A stretch of 64,000 nucleotides of DNA from Aculops lycopersici (GCA_015350385.1 WNKI01000004.1:3015187-3079186); one strand, 5' to 3'. Shown: positions 22,957 to 35,913, counted from the stretch's first letter. The notes: generated by a model not told the origin, from the letters alone. Numbers and translations: made by a program.

Positions 22957-25900
22957 GCCATCTACTGCTTGTTGTGTTTCTGACTTAGTGTTAGTTCCAA
23001 TCTGTCCCTTCAAAACAAAAATCTTGCAACCCTCAAATGCCGTCTTGCTTCCATTTGTATGACTAGACAACATGTTCGACCGAAATTTTAGCATTCATCT
23101 TCACCATTCAAGTTCACATGTTTAGTTACATTATCCGGAAAAAAGAAAATATGCGAAGAAGTTGCTCATTCTGTACGATCCGCCGGAAGTCGCCGGCTGT
23201 AAATTGCATATTTTCAATGGTTTACAATATGCTTTTTGGAATGGAAATACGAAAAACAAAAGAGGTGCAAACAAATGAGTCAAACGAACGTCGGAGCAAT
23301 CTGGATTGGAAGGTTGCTGATTCAATTGAGAAAGCGTTGATTTGATTTGTTTTGTTTATGGGCCAGGCAAATCAGTGGTTGCCAGTCGTCACCGTCATCA
23401 TCATCATCATCGGCAGCCGCAGCCGAGGGGAATAGCGATAATTCCTTTGACCAGCGGAAGCTCTCTGACGCCCACTAGCTTGCCACAGAAAAGTATTTGC
23501 TGGTGGCTGTCGTCGAGATGCTAAGCTTCTTCTTCTAGTTCAGCAGTCATCTAGCTCAGCTTTGCCCTACCGGAATGCAAACCGACTGCTCGCTGACGAC
23601 TTGCCCACAAACAGAACACAAAACAGGGGGCAAATAATCACTCTAGTCCAACAACAACCTGTTGGTTGCTGGTTTGGAGTGCTGCCACCACCATCAATGC
23701 TGCTGCTGCTGCCGCCGCCGCCGCCGCTTCAAGCTCCAGTTTGTCAATGGCAAACTTATGGTTGCTTGCTTGCCCGCTCTTAGCGATGCTGATAGTGAAG
23801 CTGAAGCCACCATTCAGATGGCTGTAAAGATGATCAGTGGTCCTCATCCGCAAGGTAAACGCAACTCTGTTGATTGCATCGACAGCGGTGGCAATTGCCG
23901 GCGTCCAGGAGGGGCTACCTGTTGCTGATGCTTCTTGCGCTGTTGGCTTTAGTTATCTAACTCGCCGGCTCCTCCTGCTCGCGCCTTTCTGCCCTTCGGA
24001 ACTCGACTGCTCACAAAAAGGCTCATTCAAATGACGCAACGTGCCCGCTACGCCGCACACAGACAGGGACGGACAGGTAGACAGACAGTCGGACACTTGG
24101 CAACAGGTTGTTGCTTGCTTGGCGTGTCTTTTATCGCCTCTTAAAAGTGTTGTCATTAAGAAGATTTATCTTCATATTTCCTAACAACCAAGCCTCCGAA
24201 GATTGCTCTCTTGCCCCATGTCCAGGGCAAACATTCAAACTAGTTGCGCTCGACTAGTTTTTGATGAACTCCCACCACAGCAACTGGGTCTGGGCGATGG
24301 TGATTTTGGTGATCCAAGCGCATTGTGTGCGGCTGTCCAGTGTGCAGCCGATCGGGGCACACTAGACCGCTAGTAATTCGATTAGCCAAAGACGAGCACT
24401 TGTTGGCGATCCCATCCATTGGCGTTGGCGGACATTAGAGTCAAATCCAGGATTCAATCCTTTCCCGCGCAATGAGATGAGGCGGCTGCTGCTACTGCCG
24501 TCGCCGCTAGGCGGGATTATCTCACGGGGGCTCTTATTGGGCGGCTAGTTGAAATAGGGTGGGCGTGCCGGGCGCTCGACCGCTGGGTGTGGGCGTAGCC
24601 GGAGTGCGAGATTCTGCACGACGCGAGCTCGCTGCTGATCGGCATTACACTCGTAAGCTCGCACAATCCACATACTACAATGCGAGTGTCCAGCCAGGTT
24701 TAGTTTGGTTTAGTGAAGTGGACTGAGCCGAGAGGCGCCGCCCACTTTTTGCCGCCGCCGCTGCTGCTACCTGCGCGCAACAAGTGGCCGGCAAATTGAG
24801 AGCAAAGGTAAGAGGGGAAGGCAGGTTAGTCTGCAGGTACGTGAAGTGGCTCGTTGCTCGCCAAGCTCGCGAACAAGGAGAACACGACGGCGAGGCAGAG
24901 GAGCTTGCTAAAGCCGCAAGTCTCTCGCGAGCCTCGAGCACCAAACTGGCGATAGATGGCAAAATAGATAGATAGACGCTTAGTTTGCCCACCGGATAGA
25001 GTCTTTTTCTGTTATCGCGCACCGCGCCGCTAGCAACAAGTGGAAGCCGCCAGCTTCATTTAGTGAGAGGAGCAAGTTGAATAAAGCGAACAGAGAAACA
25101 GGGACCGATAGAGAGAAAGTCGGAATGAGATATCAACAGGTGGAAGTGGCAATGCGAGCGGCGCTTTCATGAGCAACGGCAGCAATTGGAGCTAGGCAAA
25201 TCATCATTGACTCTCACTTTAACTTTAACTTTAACTTTAACTTTAACTTTAACTTTAACTTTAACTTTAACTTTAACTCCAACTCCAACTCCAACTCCAA
25301 CTCCAACTCCAACTCCAACTCCAACTCCAACTTACCTGTCCCCTTCTCTCTCTCTTTCCCTCTCTCACTCTCAGTTTAAGTCTCACTTTCGATTCGATGC
25401 TTCCCGTTGTTCGCTTCTGCGCACGAGCAATTGATTTCAGTGATTCCTAGCGGCCGGCGACTCAGTTGGTTGGTTAGTTTTGTTGCCCAGATAGTGAGTC
25501 TGTCTACAAGGAGGCGAGTTTGTTAGTTAGTTAGTTAGCCAGCGAGCCAAGCAAGCAGGTAGTGGGCAGTCAATAGATTGATTGATGTTGGAATTTTTGT
25601 TGTTACCTTTCTCATTGGACACTCAAGTGGCCGGGAGACATAACGCTAGTTGGGAGTGGGAATTTTTAGCGCCACTTGCGAGACAGACTCAAGAAGGTGG
25701 AAAGAGTGAGACAGAGACACAAATGAAAACTTAGCTGCCACCACAAACTAACGAAGCGATTGAGAGTAAGAGATAGACAGACTCCCTCTTTCTCTTTTGC
25801 ATTGCGCCACAAACTAGTTGCACCGGGAGAGAGCTGATAGTTATGAGCCGTCAAGCGATAGTTAGTGTGCGTGTGATATTAAGAACCAGGGCAGCAGCAA

Positions 25901-26241
25901 CATTAACAGGGCGATAAATTTAATTTAGTTGCGCACGAGGTGAGCCAGATGAGCAGTAAGCGAGTGAGCAAGTGAGCCAACCACCTAGCAAGTCATCAGA
26001 GGGATTAGAGAGTCGCGTGCTGGTGTTGATGTTACCTGAGCAAGCAGCATCCCATAACGCTTAGTTGTCACACATCCGCGAAGTTGGAAGCATTCTTTCA
26101 TTGCAACAGAAGCGCACTTGAAGCGAACACCTCGCAAGGGCAACAACAATTTGTGACAGAAAGAAGAAATTGCAAGTTGATTGAACCAAACGAGAAAGAG
26201 AAATAAAACCAAACAGGTGATATCTTCAACACAGACACAAA
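22956..26241. promoter_or_regulatory. Gene-poor region, right part, upstream of chitin-binding gene
   Basis: About 3.3 kb with no credible frame. Contains ACAAGTGG words at 24780 and 25036, CAACAGGTGG at 25134-25143, the compound hexamer array at 25216-25332, and splice-donor-like AAGGTAAGAG near 24805. The promoter and 5' UTR of the gene starting at 26242 should be here; I see no clear TATA box. Confidence 0.4.
25216..25332. repeat. Compound hexanucleotide array (TTTAAC)n-(TCCAAC)n
   Basis: About ten ACTTTA-type units pass abruptly into about nine ACTCCA-type units. Two-base unit change with perfect phase retained points to a single array that acquired and then amplified a variant unit. Confidence 0.9.
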
Positions 26242-29200
26242 ATGAGACAAAGGCGCCCATCGACGAGCTGGACTCTTGATGGCCCTGCTGAAATAGATGA
26301 TGAACTGGGCGCTCATTCATCGATGGACACAACGAACGGCCATCACCACGACAATCAGGTAGCGATTTCAAGATTGAGAATAGAATCAAACGACAGAGCA
26401 AGACGAAATATGAGAAATCACCTCACAGATAGAAATTCAAATTTAAATGCAAATATGAACTTGAACCAGATTAGTATATTAAAATGGTCGCTAATCCTAA
26501 CCATCTGCTGCCATTTGATATCAATAACAAGCGCACAATTCCTCTTCACCTACGAGATTAATCAAGAGGACGATAGTCGAGCGCCCAAATCCTCCCTCTT
26601 CGACCCATCGGCCTTCAAGATAGTGACTCCGTCGCAATTGCAGAGTTCGTACCAGAAGATCTCGTCGCAATTGGACAGTCAAGTGGCGAGCGGTCAGGTG
26701 CCCTCCTCGACGGCTGCAAATTCAGACCTCTTCACTGTGGCGCCCCTGCCGCCAGTGCCGCAAACTCAGTCGGCACCTGTTGCTCCGACTCCATCGGCAG
26801 CACTAGGCCCACAGCAGCCACAGTCGTTTTTGAAACAGACCACTCAGGCGCTCCAATCGTTTGCCGAGTTATTTAACTTTGGCTCGCAGCCATCAACAAA
26901 TCCACAGCAACCACAATCGCCAGTCTCGTCGCCAAGTCCCTTGGGTTCGGGCCCAGCATCTCTTTCAATTGACCAACAGGCGGAGGCGCGCAGCCTACAC
27001 GAGCACTGGCTTGCCCAGCAGCAAAAGTCACATCCGGTTAACTCGGCCCCGGCAGCCTCGCCACCGTCAGCTCTGCAGTCTTTTACCACGAGCTTGCCAA
27101 CAAACAGTTTGTTGCAGCAACAGCAGCAGCAGTTACAATTACAACAGCAGCAGCAACAACAACAACCACAACCACAATTGCAACAACACCAGCAGCAGGC
27201 AACAGGTGGTCAGGATGCGCCACCAGGTTCCTATTGGCTGACGGCAAATCCGCTCAACGGACCTGATGGCAATTTTCTAGTCGAAATCAAGCAGCCAAAT
27301 GAGCAAAATCAGCAGCAGCAACAACAACAACAACCAGCCCAGCAACTAGCACCCAGCGGACCATCAGTAACGCCATCGAGCTTGGTGGACAACCTGTTGG
27401 CTTTGGGCCAGCAGCGGGCCTCGGGTGAGCGACCGTCACCTCTTCCCGTTCAAGCGCAATCAATTGCGGGGCGGCCAGTTCCGAGGTCCCAGCAGCAGTC
27501 GGCGCAGAGCTCCTTCCTCTCGACACCAACCTCCTATTACCCAATGCCAACTGGTTCGGAGGGCGGAATCTCACAGGTTGCGCCGCAGCAGCAAACACAA
27601 ACCGGAAGTTCAACGCAACAACAAAGATTCAACTCGTTCATACAATCGCAGGCGCCACAAACCCCCGTCACTCAGCCAACAATCAGCAGACCAATTGGGC
27701 CAACTTTTCACCTGGCCCAACGTCAACAGCAGCTAGCCCAACAGAGAGCTCAGGCGGCGGCGGCGGCGGCTCAGGCGCCGAGGATCGAGGACCAAGAGTC
27801 CAGCTCACAGTTGTTGCAACCACCTGCAAATGCACCGGAAAACTTCGTTGCTCCTCACATAGGAAACAATCACCTGTTGGGTCACCATCATCAAGCGCGC
27901 GACCAGAGAACTCAACCCCAGCAGCCTCATTTGAAATCAGCCGAGGAATCGCTGAACGCATTTCGACAGCAGCAACAACAACAACACCAGCAACAGAATG
28001 GTCTCTTTGCAGCCTCGCAGCAACTAGTCAATCAACAGCAGCAACAGCAGCAGCAACAACAACAACACCATAGAGAGCGACAACAGCATCATAGTGTGGA
28101 GCCACCTGTCAACCGACAGCCGCAGAGATTGAGCGAACCGGCCAATGCGCCGATTGAGAGACCTCAGCATCACAATACTCAGCACCAAACCTTCACTATG
28201 CAACGCGATCCGTCGCCCGAAAGTCAGCCACTGCAACACAGTACTTTAGGCGAAATACCCAAGGTTTCGCCTCAAATTTACGAGTCCTTTTTATTGCAAC
28301 AACGTGACCAGCACGAGAAACACATGGAGCTGTTGAAGCAGCAGCAGGAGCTCAACAAGTTGCTGGAGCAGAAGCAGAAACAGGAGGACAACGAGGCAAG
28401 AAGGAAGAGGAAGAAGGAGGAACTCGATAGGGAGGCGAAGGCAAAGAGGCAGCGCGAGTTGGAGGAGCAACTGCAGGCTAGAAGACAGAAGCAGGAGCAG
28501 GAGGAGCGCCAGCGTCGCCGCCAATTGCAATTGGAGCGGGAGGAAGCGGAAAAGAAGCGACAGGCGGAGGAGGCTCGCAGGTATCGCGAGTATTTGGAGC
28601 TGAGGGAACGCGAGCGACGCGAGGAGGAGGCCAAGAAGGAGAGGGAGCTCGCCGAGGCAAAGAGACGCAAGGCAGAGGCCGAGGAGCGCGAGCTCAAGGC
28701 TAAGATGGAGCGCGAACTGGTCGAGCGCCGCAGATTGGAGGCCGAGCGTATAGCTGCCGAGGAGGCGGAATTGAAGCGCCAGCGCGACGAGGAGGTCAAA
28801 TACGCCAATTACCTGAGACAACAGGAGGAGTTGAAGAAATTTATGGAACTCAAGGCCAAAGAGGACGAGGCAATCCAAAACCAAAGACGCCAGCGACTCC
28901 GACAGCAAGAACAACAACAGCAACAGGTGGCCAACCAACGTGTCGCGGTCGCCACTCAGGATGCTGCCGCCACAGCGCAGCAGTTACGTAATGACGAGGC
29001 GGCTCGCGCCAACAGGTTGGCAGCGCAACATAGGGAGCGAGCGCAAGCGCAATCGCAGAGAGTTGGAACCTTCGGTGCTCGTGGGCGAGCACTAGCACCA
29101 GCCACCCTACCGCAAACAACCTCCACCACAACCACCAGCACCACAACCCAAGCGCCACTTCCGCTCTCAAACAACGACTACGCCTCTGATCCTCAGCCGA

Positions 29201-30552
29201 GCGAGAGGTTGTCGGGAACTCTGAGCTCAACTTCCGGCGAAAGTGGTAGCACTAATTTGTTACCCGAATCGATTGTCGCCGATGAGCCAGCGCCAACGCC
29301 GACCACTCAGACGACACCAATAGCGAGAACAGTGCCAACGTCGTCGAGATCGCGCAGTCAACAGGTTGCCGCGGCGCAAAGGCGCCAGAGAACTCAGGCT
29401 CTCGATGAGAAGTTGATTAGACAAAAGATTCCCTTGTACTCGGGAGCGGGAAAATATGGACTCTACAGAAACGAGTCGCTATCCCAGGATTTGGCCGCTC
29501 TATTGGCCAGTGTAACTCTTCCACCCTCAACTTCAACCACAACCACATCAACAACAACAACCACCACCACCACAACCACAACTCCAGCTCCCGAAGTTGC
29601 GTCCGACCATTCGAGCTCACCCTCAGCATCGACGACAACCGGAAGTAGCAGGTCGCAGCAGTCGAGGAGAACTGGACTCCGGGGTCCGCTAGTTGGGTTT
29701 CCAAATGCAAGCGAGCAAATTTTCGACGACGATGTGCCAAGGCGACCGGCTCGAGGATTGGTGACGGGCGCAAGTCGTGCGGTTACGGCCGCGGCAAGCG
29801 CTGTGCTCGCCTCCACCTCCTCGGCCTCGGGTTCGTCCCGGGTGATTCCACGCCCACCCGTGACCGTCCAACCAACAGCCACGCCCCTGCCAACTACAAC
29901 CACCTCAAGACTGCGATCCTCGAGCGAGAGCTCGCCAAACACTCAAAAGGCGACGGCTCGCATTGGTCTAGGCAGTTTGCCGCCCGATTCGGACAACGAC
30001 GGAATCCCAGGTAGGGCCGGAGTGGAGTATCCGGTCTTGGCGGCTGTTCCGCCAACCTCCTTCTCTTGTTCAAAGCAACCTCTAAATGGATACTATGCCG
30101 ACACTGAGACTGCCTGCCAGGTGGTCCACTTGTGCCAGGGCGGCGCGCAAAGTTCCATCTTGTGTCCAAATGGAACCATCTTTAATCAAGAGAAATTCTC
30201 CTGTCAATGGTGGTACGAGGTGAACTGTTCCAGGGCGCCAAATTTCTACCAGCTAAACGACAACCTTTACAAGGGTCAGCTGGGCGACCCACTGGCCGCT
30301 CCGTCAAGTAGCGACGACGACATCTCACCTGCCGATTCGAGAGTAGGAGGCGCGTCCACTTCAATTGCTACCATGACGCCATCCTCAACGTCGTCACCAT
30401 CAACCACAGCAACCAGCGCAACACCACCGGCAACTAGTGGCTCCGTCGGTGACACACCGCTAAAGGTTAAGCGAATCGTTCGGCTGCGAGGAGACCAGAA
30501 GCGACAGCACCTCGTTCAAGACAAGAGTGAGGCCAGCGGCAACTTGTTGTGA
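26242..30552 (+). CDS. Large secreted chitin-binding protein, CPAP1-like
   Basis: 1436 aa from the first ATG. An in-frame ATG at 26455 gives a textbook signal peptide (MNLNQISILKW, hydrophobic SLILTICCHLISI, cleavage after TSA) and 1365 aa, and is my preferred start; with the first ATG the hydrophobic segment would sit at residues 80-100. Seen: Gln/Pro/Ser-rich sequence to about residue 680 with several polyQ runs; a highly charged Glu/Arg/Lys helix at about 685-895 (repeats such as EEARRYREYLELRERERR) that looks like a single alpha-helix or coiled coil; Thr/Ser-rich mucin-like segments; and one peritrophin-A/CBM14 domain at about 1274-1331 with six Cys spaced C-x15-C-x5-C-x9-C-x12-C-x7-C, followed by FYQLNDNLY. 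Known: single-domain CPAP1 proteins bind chitin in cuticle or tracheal matrix. Single exon. Confidence 0.88.
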   Translation: MRQRRPSTSWTLDGPAEIDDELGAHSSMDTTNGHHHDNQVAISRLRIESNDRARRNMRNHLTDRNSNLNANMNLNQISILKWSLILTICCHLISITSAQFLFTYEINQEDDSRAPKSSLFDPSAFKIVTPSQLQSSYQKISSQLDSQVASGQVPSSTAANSDLFTVAPLPPVPQTQSAPVAPTPSAALGPQQPQSFLKQTTQALQSFAELFNFGSQPSTNPQQPQSPVSSPSPLGSGPASLSIDQQAEARSLHEHWLAQQQKSHPVNSAPAASPPSALQSFTTSLPTNSLLQQQQQQLQLQQQQQQQQPQPQLQQHQQQATGGQDAPPGSYWLTANPLNGPDGNFLVEIKQPNEQNQQQQQQQQPAQQLAPSGPSVTPSSLVDNLLALGQQRASGERPSPLPVQAQSIAGRPVPRSQQQSAQSSFLSTPTSYYPMPTGSEGGISQVAPQQQTQTGSSTQQQRFNSFIQSQAPQTPVTQPTISRPIGPTFHLAQRQQQLAQQRAQAAAAAAQAPRIEDQESSSQLLQPPANAPENFVAPHIGNNHLLGHHHQARDQRTQPQQPHLKSAEESLNAFRQQQQQQHQQQNGLFAASQQLVNQQQQQQQQQQQHHRERQQHHSVEPPVNRQPQRLSEPANAPIERPQHHNTQHQTFTMQRDPSPESQPLQHSTLGEIPKVSPQIYESFLLQQRDQHEKHMELLKQQQELNKLLEQKQKQEDNEARRKRKKEELDREAKAKRQRELEEQLQARRQKQEQEERQRRRQLQLEREEAEKKRQAEEARRYREYLELRERERREEEAKKERELAEAKRRKAEAEERELKAKMERELVERRRLEAERIAAEEAELKRQRDEEVKYANYLRQQEELKKFMELKAKEDEAIQNQRRQRLRQQEQQQQQVANQRVAVATQDAAATAQQLRNDEAARANRLAAQHRERAQAQSQRVGTFGARGRALAPATLPQTTSTTTTSTTTQAPLPLSNNDYASDPQPSERLSGTLSSTSGESGSTNLLPESIVADEPAPTPTTQTTPIARTVPTSSRSRSQQVAAAQRRQRTQALDEKLIRQKIPLYSGAGKYGLYRNESLSQDLAALLASVTLPPSTSTTTTSTTTTTTTTTTTPAPEVASDHSSSPSASTTTGSSRSQQSRRTGLRGPLVGFPNASEQIFDDDVPRRPARGLVTGASRAVTAAASAVLASTSSASGSSRVIPRPPVTVQPTATPLPTTTTSRLRSSSESSPNTQKATARIGLGSLPPDSDNDGIPGRAGVEYPVLAAVPPTSFSCSKQPLNGYYADTETACQVVHLCQGGAQSSILCPNGTIFNQEKFSCQWWYEVNCSRAPNFYQLNDNLYKGQLGDPLAAPSSSDDDISPADSRVGGASTSIATMTPSSTSSPSTTATSATPPATSGSVGDTPLKVKRIVRLRGDQKRQHLVQDKSEASGNLL
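28285..28920 (+). other. Charged helix segment of the chitin-binding protein
   Basis: About 210 codons dominated by Glu, Arg, Lys, Gln and Ala with almost no Pro or Gly. The reverse strand is open here in several frames, which is a by-product of the composition and not evidence of antisense genes. Confidence 0.75.
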
Positions 30553-32199
30553 TTTATTGGTAAATGGACCAAGTGTTGATGAAATTGTTGTGCATCCTTC
30601 CGACTACGACGATCAGTGGACGAATCGTGGATCTTAATCGTCATCGTCGCTATTGACGTTGGCGTCATCGTTATTCGGATCGAGATCAAAAGAGGAAGGA
30701 AAGAGAGATGGAAGATCAAATGTACAGCAAGATGGGCGCTTGGAGATGCGACAGTTTACCTTTGATAGCTCCACACAACTTTGCAAATCTCGCCTTCCCG
30801 TTCGTGAGTGTCGATTGGCGGCTACGATGATGCCAAGTGAACCGCTATCATAGATGTCAACGGCTAATGAGAAGGCAAATGAAACTAGACAACCGCCGCT
30901 TGTGCCACTTTATGGTCTAATGGCAAAGCAACGCATCGCCTCGCGGCCATGCGGTTGAGTTAAATGAGCAAATCTTGATCTTGATATACAAAAATTTGCG
31001 TCGATTTATGACCCTACCGTCTAAGTCATCGGCAATGTTGTTTTTGTTGTTATGGTTGCTTTTCAAACTGAGGTGGAAGTTGCATGACGCAAAAGAGAAG
31101 GGAAGGGAAGAGAGCGTTGGCAAGAAATTAAATGAGAGGAGCAGAAGGTGAAGTCTGGCTCGCGTCGTCATGATCCATGTGTATGTAAAAATGTCTAGTA
31201 AAGTAAAAGAACACCCAACAAACTACTAAACATTCATTCCATTCCACTCAACTCTTTCTATTCCTTGCTTCCTTGGGTCTGTTCTACGCGAACGTCAACA
31301 AGAGACGAGACGAGAGAAGCTATCACTTTTTTATTACCAAACAAATGGCAGTGGCAATGAAGGCAACCGTGACACTTGTTGTTGGTGGTGGTGTGACGGT
31401 AGCGCACGGCCGAGCTGCCAGGTGAGCCGACTGCTCAACTGACGCTTACTGTTTTAACCTGTTGCGTTAGCATATCACGTTCAACTCTCTATCTCATCCC
31501 GCGATTTACAATGAGATTATAAGAGTAAAGTTAGCTGAGTAGGAAGGAATGATGAGCGCAAATCTGCATGTGATCTATTCGCTACCGATACCCACCTGTT
31601 GTTGTTGTTGTTCCTGTTGCTGCTGCAAGTGTTGCAACTCTTGCGGATTTTGTTTGTAGTCGAGAGCGAAGCTCCTTTATTTTCATACGGTGGAAGTGGT
31701 AGTGGTAGTAGTGAGAGATGTAGAAACCGGAGGCAACAGTTTAAGTGGTCTGATAAGAAGATACTTTCACGCGTTGCGTTGATTTCAATGGTTGCGAGCA
31801 AATGGACAGCCCATAAGCGAGAGGCAACAAGAGGAAGTATCAGCAAGCGAATCATCATCATGGCAAGTGATAGCATTAACCGACAAGCGACAACACAATG
31901 CTTGCGCCACACCATTAGCGTCGCAGCAGCAACAACAACAAGTGGCAGCTGGAAATTTCAATCATCTTACCTTCTTTTTGGCTAGAGGTAATGCTACTTG
32001 AGGGAGATAGTAGAAGAATAGTCGCAAGGAGTTAAGAAAGAGTAAAGGAGAACTCGCCTAAGCTGCTCACGATTCTGACTTTGAGTGTAAGTGCGCAGCG
32101 AGCGCCAATTGATTATTTGCCAACAACATATAAGAGGTGAATGCCATTCAACTTACTTTGCAAAGTCACCCCCGAGGGAATCTGGCTCGCCATCTATCC

Positions 32200-32222
32200 T
32201 CTCTCTCTCTCTCTCTCTCTCT
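32200..32222. repeat. (CT)n microsatellite
   Basis: About eleven CT units in noncoding DNA. Confidence 0.8.
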
Positions 32223-33251
32223 TCCTCTTGAGCCGCCGATATCTTAGCGCGTGCCATAAGCGAGAGGTTGAAAGTTAAGAGCGTGATGCTCGATATTGAT
32301 CGAAAAGTAGAAAAAGGTCCACAGGTAAAGAAGAGCGCCGCTCGGATCTTATGTGAGAAGCTGTTCGTTGTTGCTTCTGTTATTGCAGCTATTTAGTTGC
32401 CACTGTTAGTCAAACCTGGTGTTTAACTCGAGCGCAACCCACATTTTGGCGCCCATCTAAGCCGGCGAATAGATAGATAGATTTAAGCAACAGGTAGATT
32501 GTTGTTGGTGCTGTTGCCATTGCACGACTTCCGGTTCGAGCAAAGACCGGAGGCAGTGGTAGTGGCAGCGGCCAGCGGCGGAGCTAATGTTTGTCCTCTC
32601 ACTTGGCGGCGACAGCGGCAACGATGGCGGCGGCGGGTGGAAACCAACTACCTGCTCAAAAGTCTTCATCAAGTGTTACACAATGTTTGTTTGACTCTGG
32701 TCGGTGGACCGGGTTGAGCAGCATAATCGCTTCTTGACTAGTGGCAATAGTAAAGGCGACAGTGGCAATAAACTTGGCGTCACTTTTCATGGGTCAAATT
32801 TTCCACTCTTTTTTCCAAACGCCGCCGCTTAAGTCTGTGGAAGATGACGAGTCAAAGTCCATGGCTCGCGTGCTAAGCTTCAAGAAAACAAGTTAACAGG
32901 TGAACAATGAAGGATACGAATGTAGACAAAGGTTTTGAATTGTAATAATTTGCAAAGTCAACAGGTTGCAGTTTTTTCTATCCATGGTATCGGAGCTCCG
33001 AGCTCGTTGTTTGAGCAAAAGCGAGTCGAGGCCAAATCATTTGCCACACTCATTGCTGCTGCTGCTGCTCATTGACAATGAATAGAAATGAACACTGGCC
33101 AGTGGATATCATTGGCTAGTCTTCTGTCTAGCAACAACTCCACCACCTGTTTTACTTCAATTGGCCTTCAGGGGAAATTGTAGTTAGCGTTGGGCAATCG
33201 AATGAATGGAGGCAAGAGACATGCAGTTAGATAGTTGGACGGATCGACAGA

Positions 33252-33286
33252 TAGACAGACAGACGGACGGACGGACGGACGGACGA
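33252..33286. repeat. (GACA)n-(GACG)n tetranucleotide array
   Basis: GATAGACAGACAGACG followed by several GGAC units; a (GA)n run follows at 33303-33325. Confidence 0.85.
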
Positions 33287-33487
33287 AGAGACAGAAGGCG
33301 AGAAAGAGAGAGAGAGAGAGAGAGAAACATGGAACAACATTGGGAAACGACAACCACTTGTTTCCGATATTATTATTCGCAAATGACCATCGGCAGCTGG
33401 TCTAGTCAAATGAATAGAAAGCAGCAATCGTCATCAAATGGCCAGCGTCTCTTTTTGTTGTTATCTTGACGTTCACTCGTCGCTACC

Positions 33488-33507
33488 GCCGCCGCCGCCG
33501 CCGCCAC
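33488..33507. repeat. (GCC)n microsatellite
   Basis: Six to seven GCC units in noncoding DNA. Confidence 0.8.
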
Positions 33508-35913
33508 AGCCACCGACTGATGATGATTAGAAATCTACCTGGCCGCTTCCTCCTTGAGGCGGCCAGTCGGTTAGTGGATCACATGAGCTGGAAGCGAGGC
33601 AAAAAGTGGCTTGCAAGTCGGAGCTCTTATCTAATCAGCCGATAGCCATCCAGTTGCCGGCCTGCGCGCTGGCTCCTCTCTGAGACCGAGATGCGAGCCA
33701 GTGAGCAACAAGCGGCGAGCTGGCGGCCGACTCCTTTGTTAAAACTCGACTCGAGTGGCTGGCGCTGCTGTTGGCAAGATCGGCGTTGCTGTTTCGGCAT
33801 CAAACATTGAGCAAGCGGCCAAGTGGGCAAGTTAACAAAATGGTAATGATAATAATGATGATGCAAAAGGAGAAGAACTTCGCTCGTTTTGGCGCTAACC
33901 TCCGCCAGCAACCCGGGATTCTCGAGGCTACCTTGCCGTCACATCAGTGAGATACTCGCCCTTGTGCAACTCTCTCCCTCTTTTATCTACCCTTCTCCTT
34001 TCTCCCTAAGGCTAGCAACACTTGAATCTCAAAAGAAAGGAAGGGAGGAGGAGAGAAAGAAGAAGAAGAAGAAGAAGGACTTGACAGACAACAGGAAGTC
34101 CTTTGGCCCACCTGTTGCTGTCCATAGGCCACCCAAACTTGAGACAGTTACCTGAGCGCCGCCAACTTGACTGGTGTGGGCTTCCATGGATTATTATGAC
34201 GATGACGATCATGATTACGGCGACTATGATGATGTTGTTGTTGCTTATGCTGTTGTCTTTGATGATGTCGACGACAAGGAGAGAACAATTAACTGGCAGG
34301 TGAGTGGAGGAAGTCAGAGAGCACCAACTTTTTGGCAACTTCAAATGGAAGACTTTGAGATTTGGAGAGAGATTTTAAGAAAACTTCGCCCACTTTTATG
34401 TAAATGCCAGTGACTTGTTCTTAACTTAAGAAGTCCATCTCAATGTAGCGAGAGAGAAAGGAATCAAGCAAAATAAGCTACTAGGCCAACCATTTTGCTC
34501 TAATTTGTTGCAATAGTTGGTTTGTGCGTGAGATTCTCGATTAGGTTAGCGGAAACTAAGTTTAGCGCCACTCAAGTTTCCTCACCTCATCCCACCTCAA
34601 GCTGCTGGTTGGAGAGATTGCCTCTTCCGCTCTATCCCTTTGCTTCCTGTGCACCAAAATGTAGACAGAAGACAAATTATCAGTTGGACTGGCCACAAGT
34701 TGGCGGCTGAGCAACAAGCTAACTAACTAACAATCTAACTAACGGACCCGCTTGCACCTTTGGCGACTGCGTTGGCTGCTTTTCCACCTGATAAGTTGGA
34801 AACCTGAGAAACAATGTAAACTTTCGCTCTCTCTCGAACCGACTCCAACTTTCGCATGATGATTTGTAATCCATTTCCACTTTTCCTCTCACTTCCTTTA
34901 CCGCCTTCCTCTCCACCTCGTTTGCTACTCTAGTTTGCGCGCAACTTGATCCGCTGAGTTCCGTTTACTTTTCAACAAGTTGACTTGACTCGAGTTACCT
35001 GCAAACTCATTGTTCTTCTTCTTCTTCTTACCATACTCAAAAACTTTGTCTTTGCCTCTACTCTCTTGTTCTCAAACTTGAAACTAAAGAGAAAACTTGG
35101 CGCAGACGGGCGAGCAACTAACTCATGTTCGGGCGTCGGCCGCTTCCGCAACAAGTGGTCAGTTGGGCGCGAATCTCCAATGATTGTTCTTTGTCTTTTC
35201 GTCCATGATGATCGCACCAAAAAATTTGATTGTAGACTGATTTTTTTTTGCAGTCGCAACCAAAAGAAGTTTATTACTATTATTATTATTATTGTGATAC
35301 TAACAATCCGATTTAATTCGAGTTGCCAAAACAAATAAGTAAATACCGAGGTGATAATCGCGCGAGATGATTGTCGATCAGATTCCCTCAATGATTGATC
35401 ACACATCAATTTTTCATCGTTCTGCAGCTAGATTCGTTTGAGTCGATCAAGTCAATCAAGTCGATCGAATCGAATCGATAGAGACAGCGGAGGTGTGGGA
35501 TCTGAATTTGGATGCTCACTTGCAAGGTGAGCAGCCCTCTCGCTGACCATCGGTCAGCGTGAGAGCGTAGCAGAGGCAGAGGCAGAGGCAGAAGCGCACG
35601 ACAAGAGTGAGCGAGACGCCCGCACTCAGCAACCTGTTCAATGTTGCGCTTCCTGTCAGTTGGCCAGCTGGTGGTTGAACGAGACCAAGTAGCTCGCGGC
35701 TAATTGTTTGTATTAGACTATTGGACAGGCAATAGCAGCGTGCGCCAATCGAGCAGTCGGTTCATTAATAGGAATAGGAGGAGGCGACGACAACAAAAGC
35801 GAGCCAATTAGTCGTTTGTGCGTTGAATTAGAGAGAGAGGTTCTCGGATTTTTGAAGGCTCAAAACAAAGGCGCGATGCTCGTCTGGTTCTACGTGCCCA
35901 CTCTCGATCTTTC

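Noticed and set aside
22467..22961. Arg-Glu repeat frames across the N run, both strands
   Set aside because: Translation of a TC/GA microsatellite and undetermined bases.
28278..28938. Minus-strand Leu/Ser-rich frames up to 215 codons
   Set aside because: Mirror of the charged-helix coding sequence of the chitin-binding gene.
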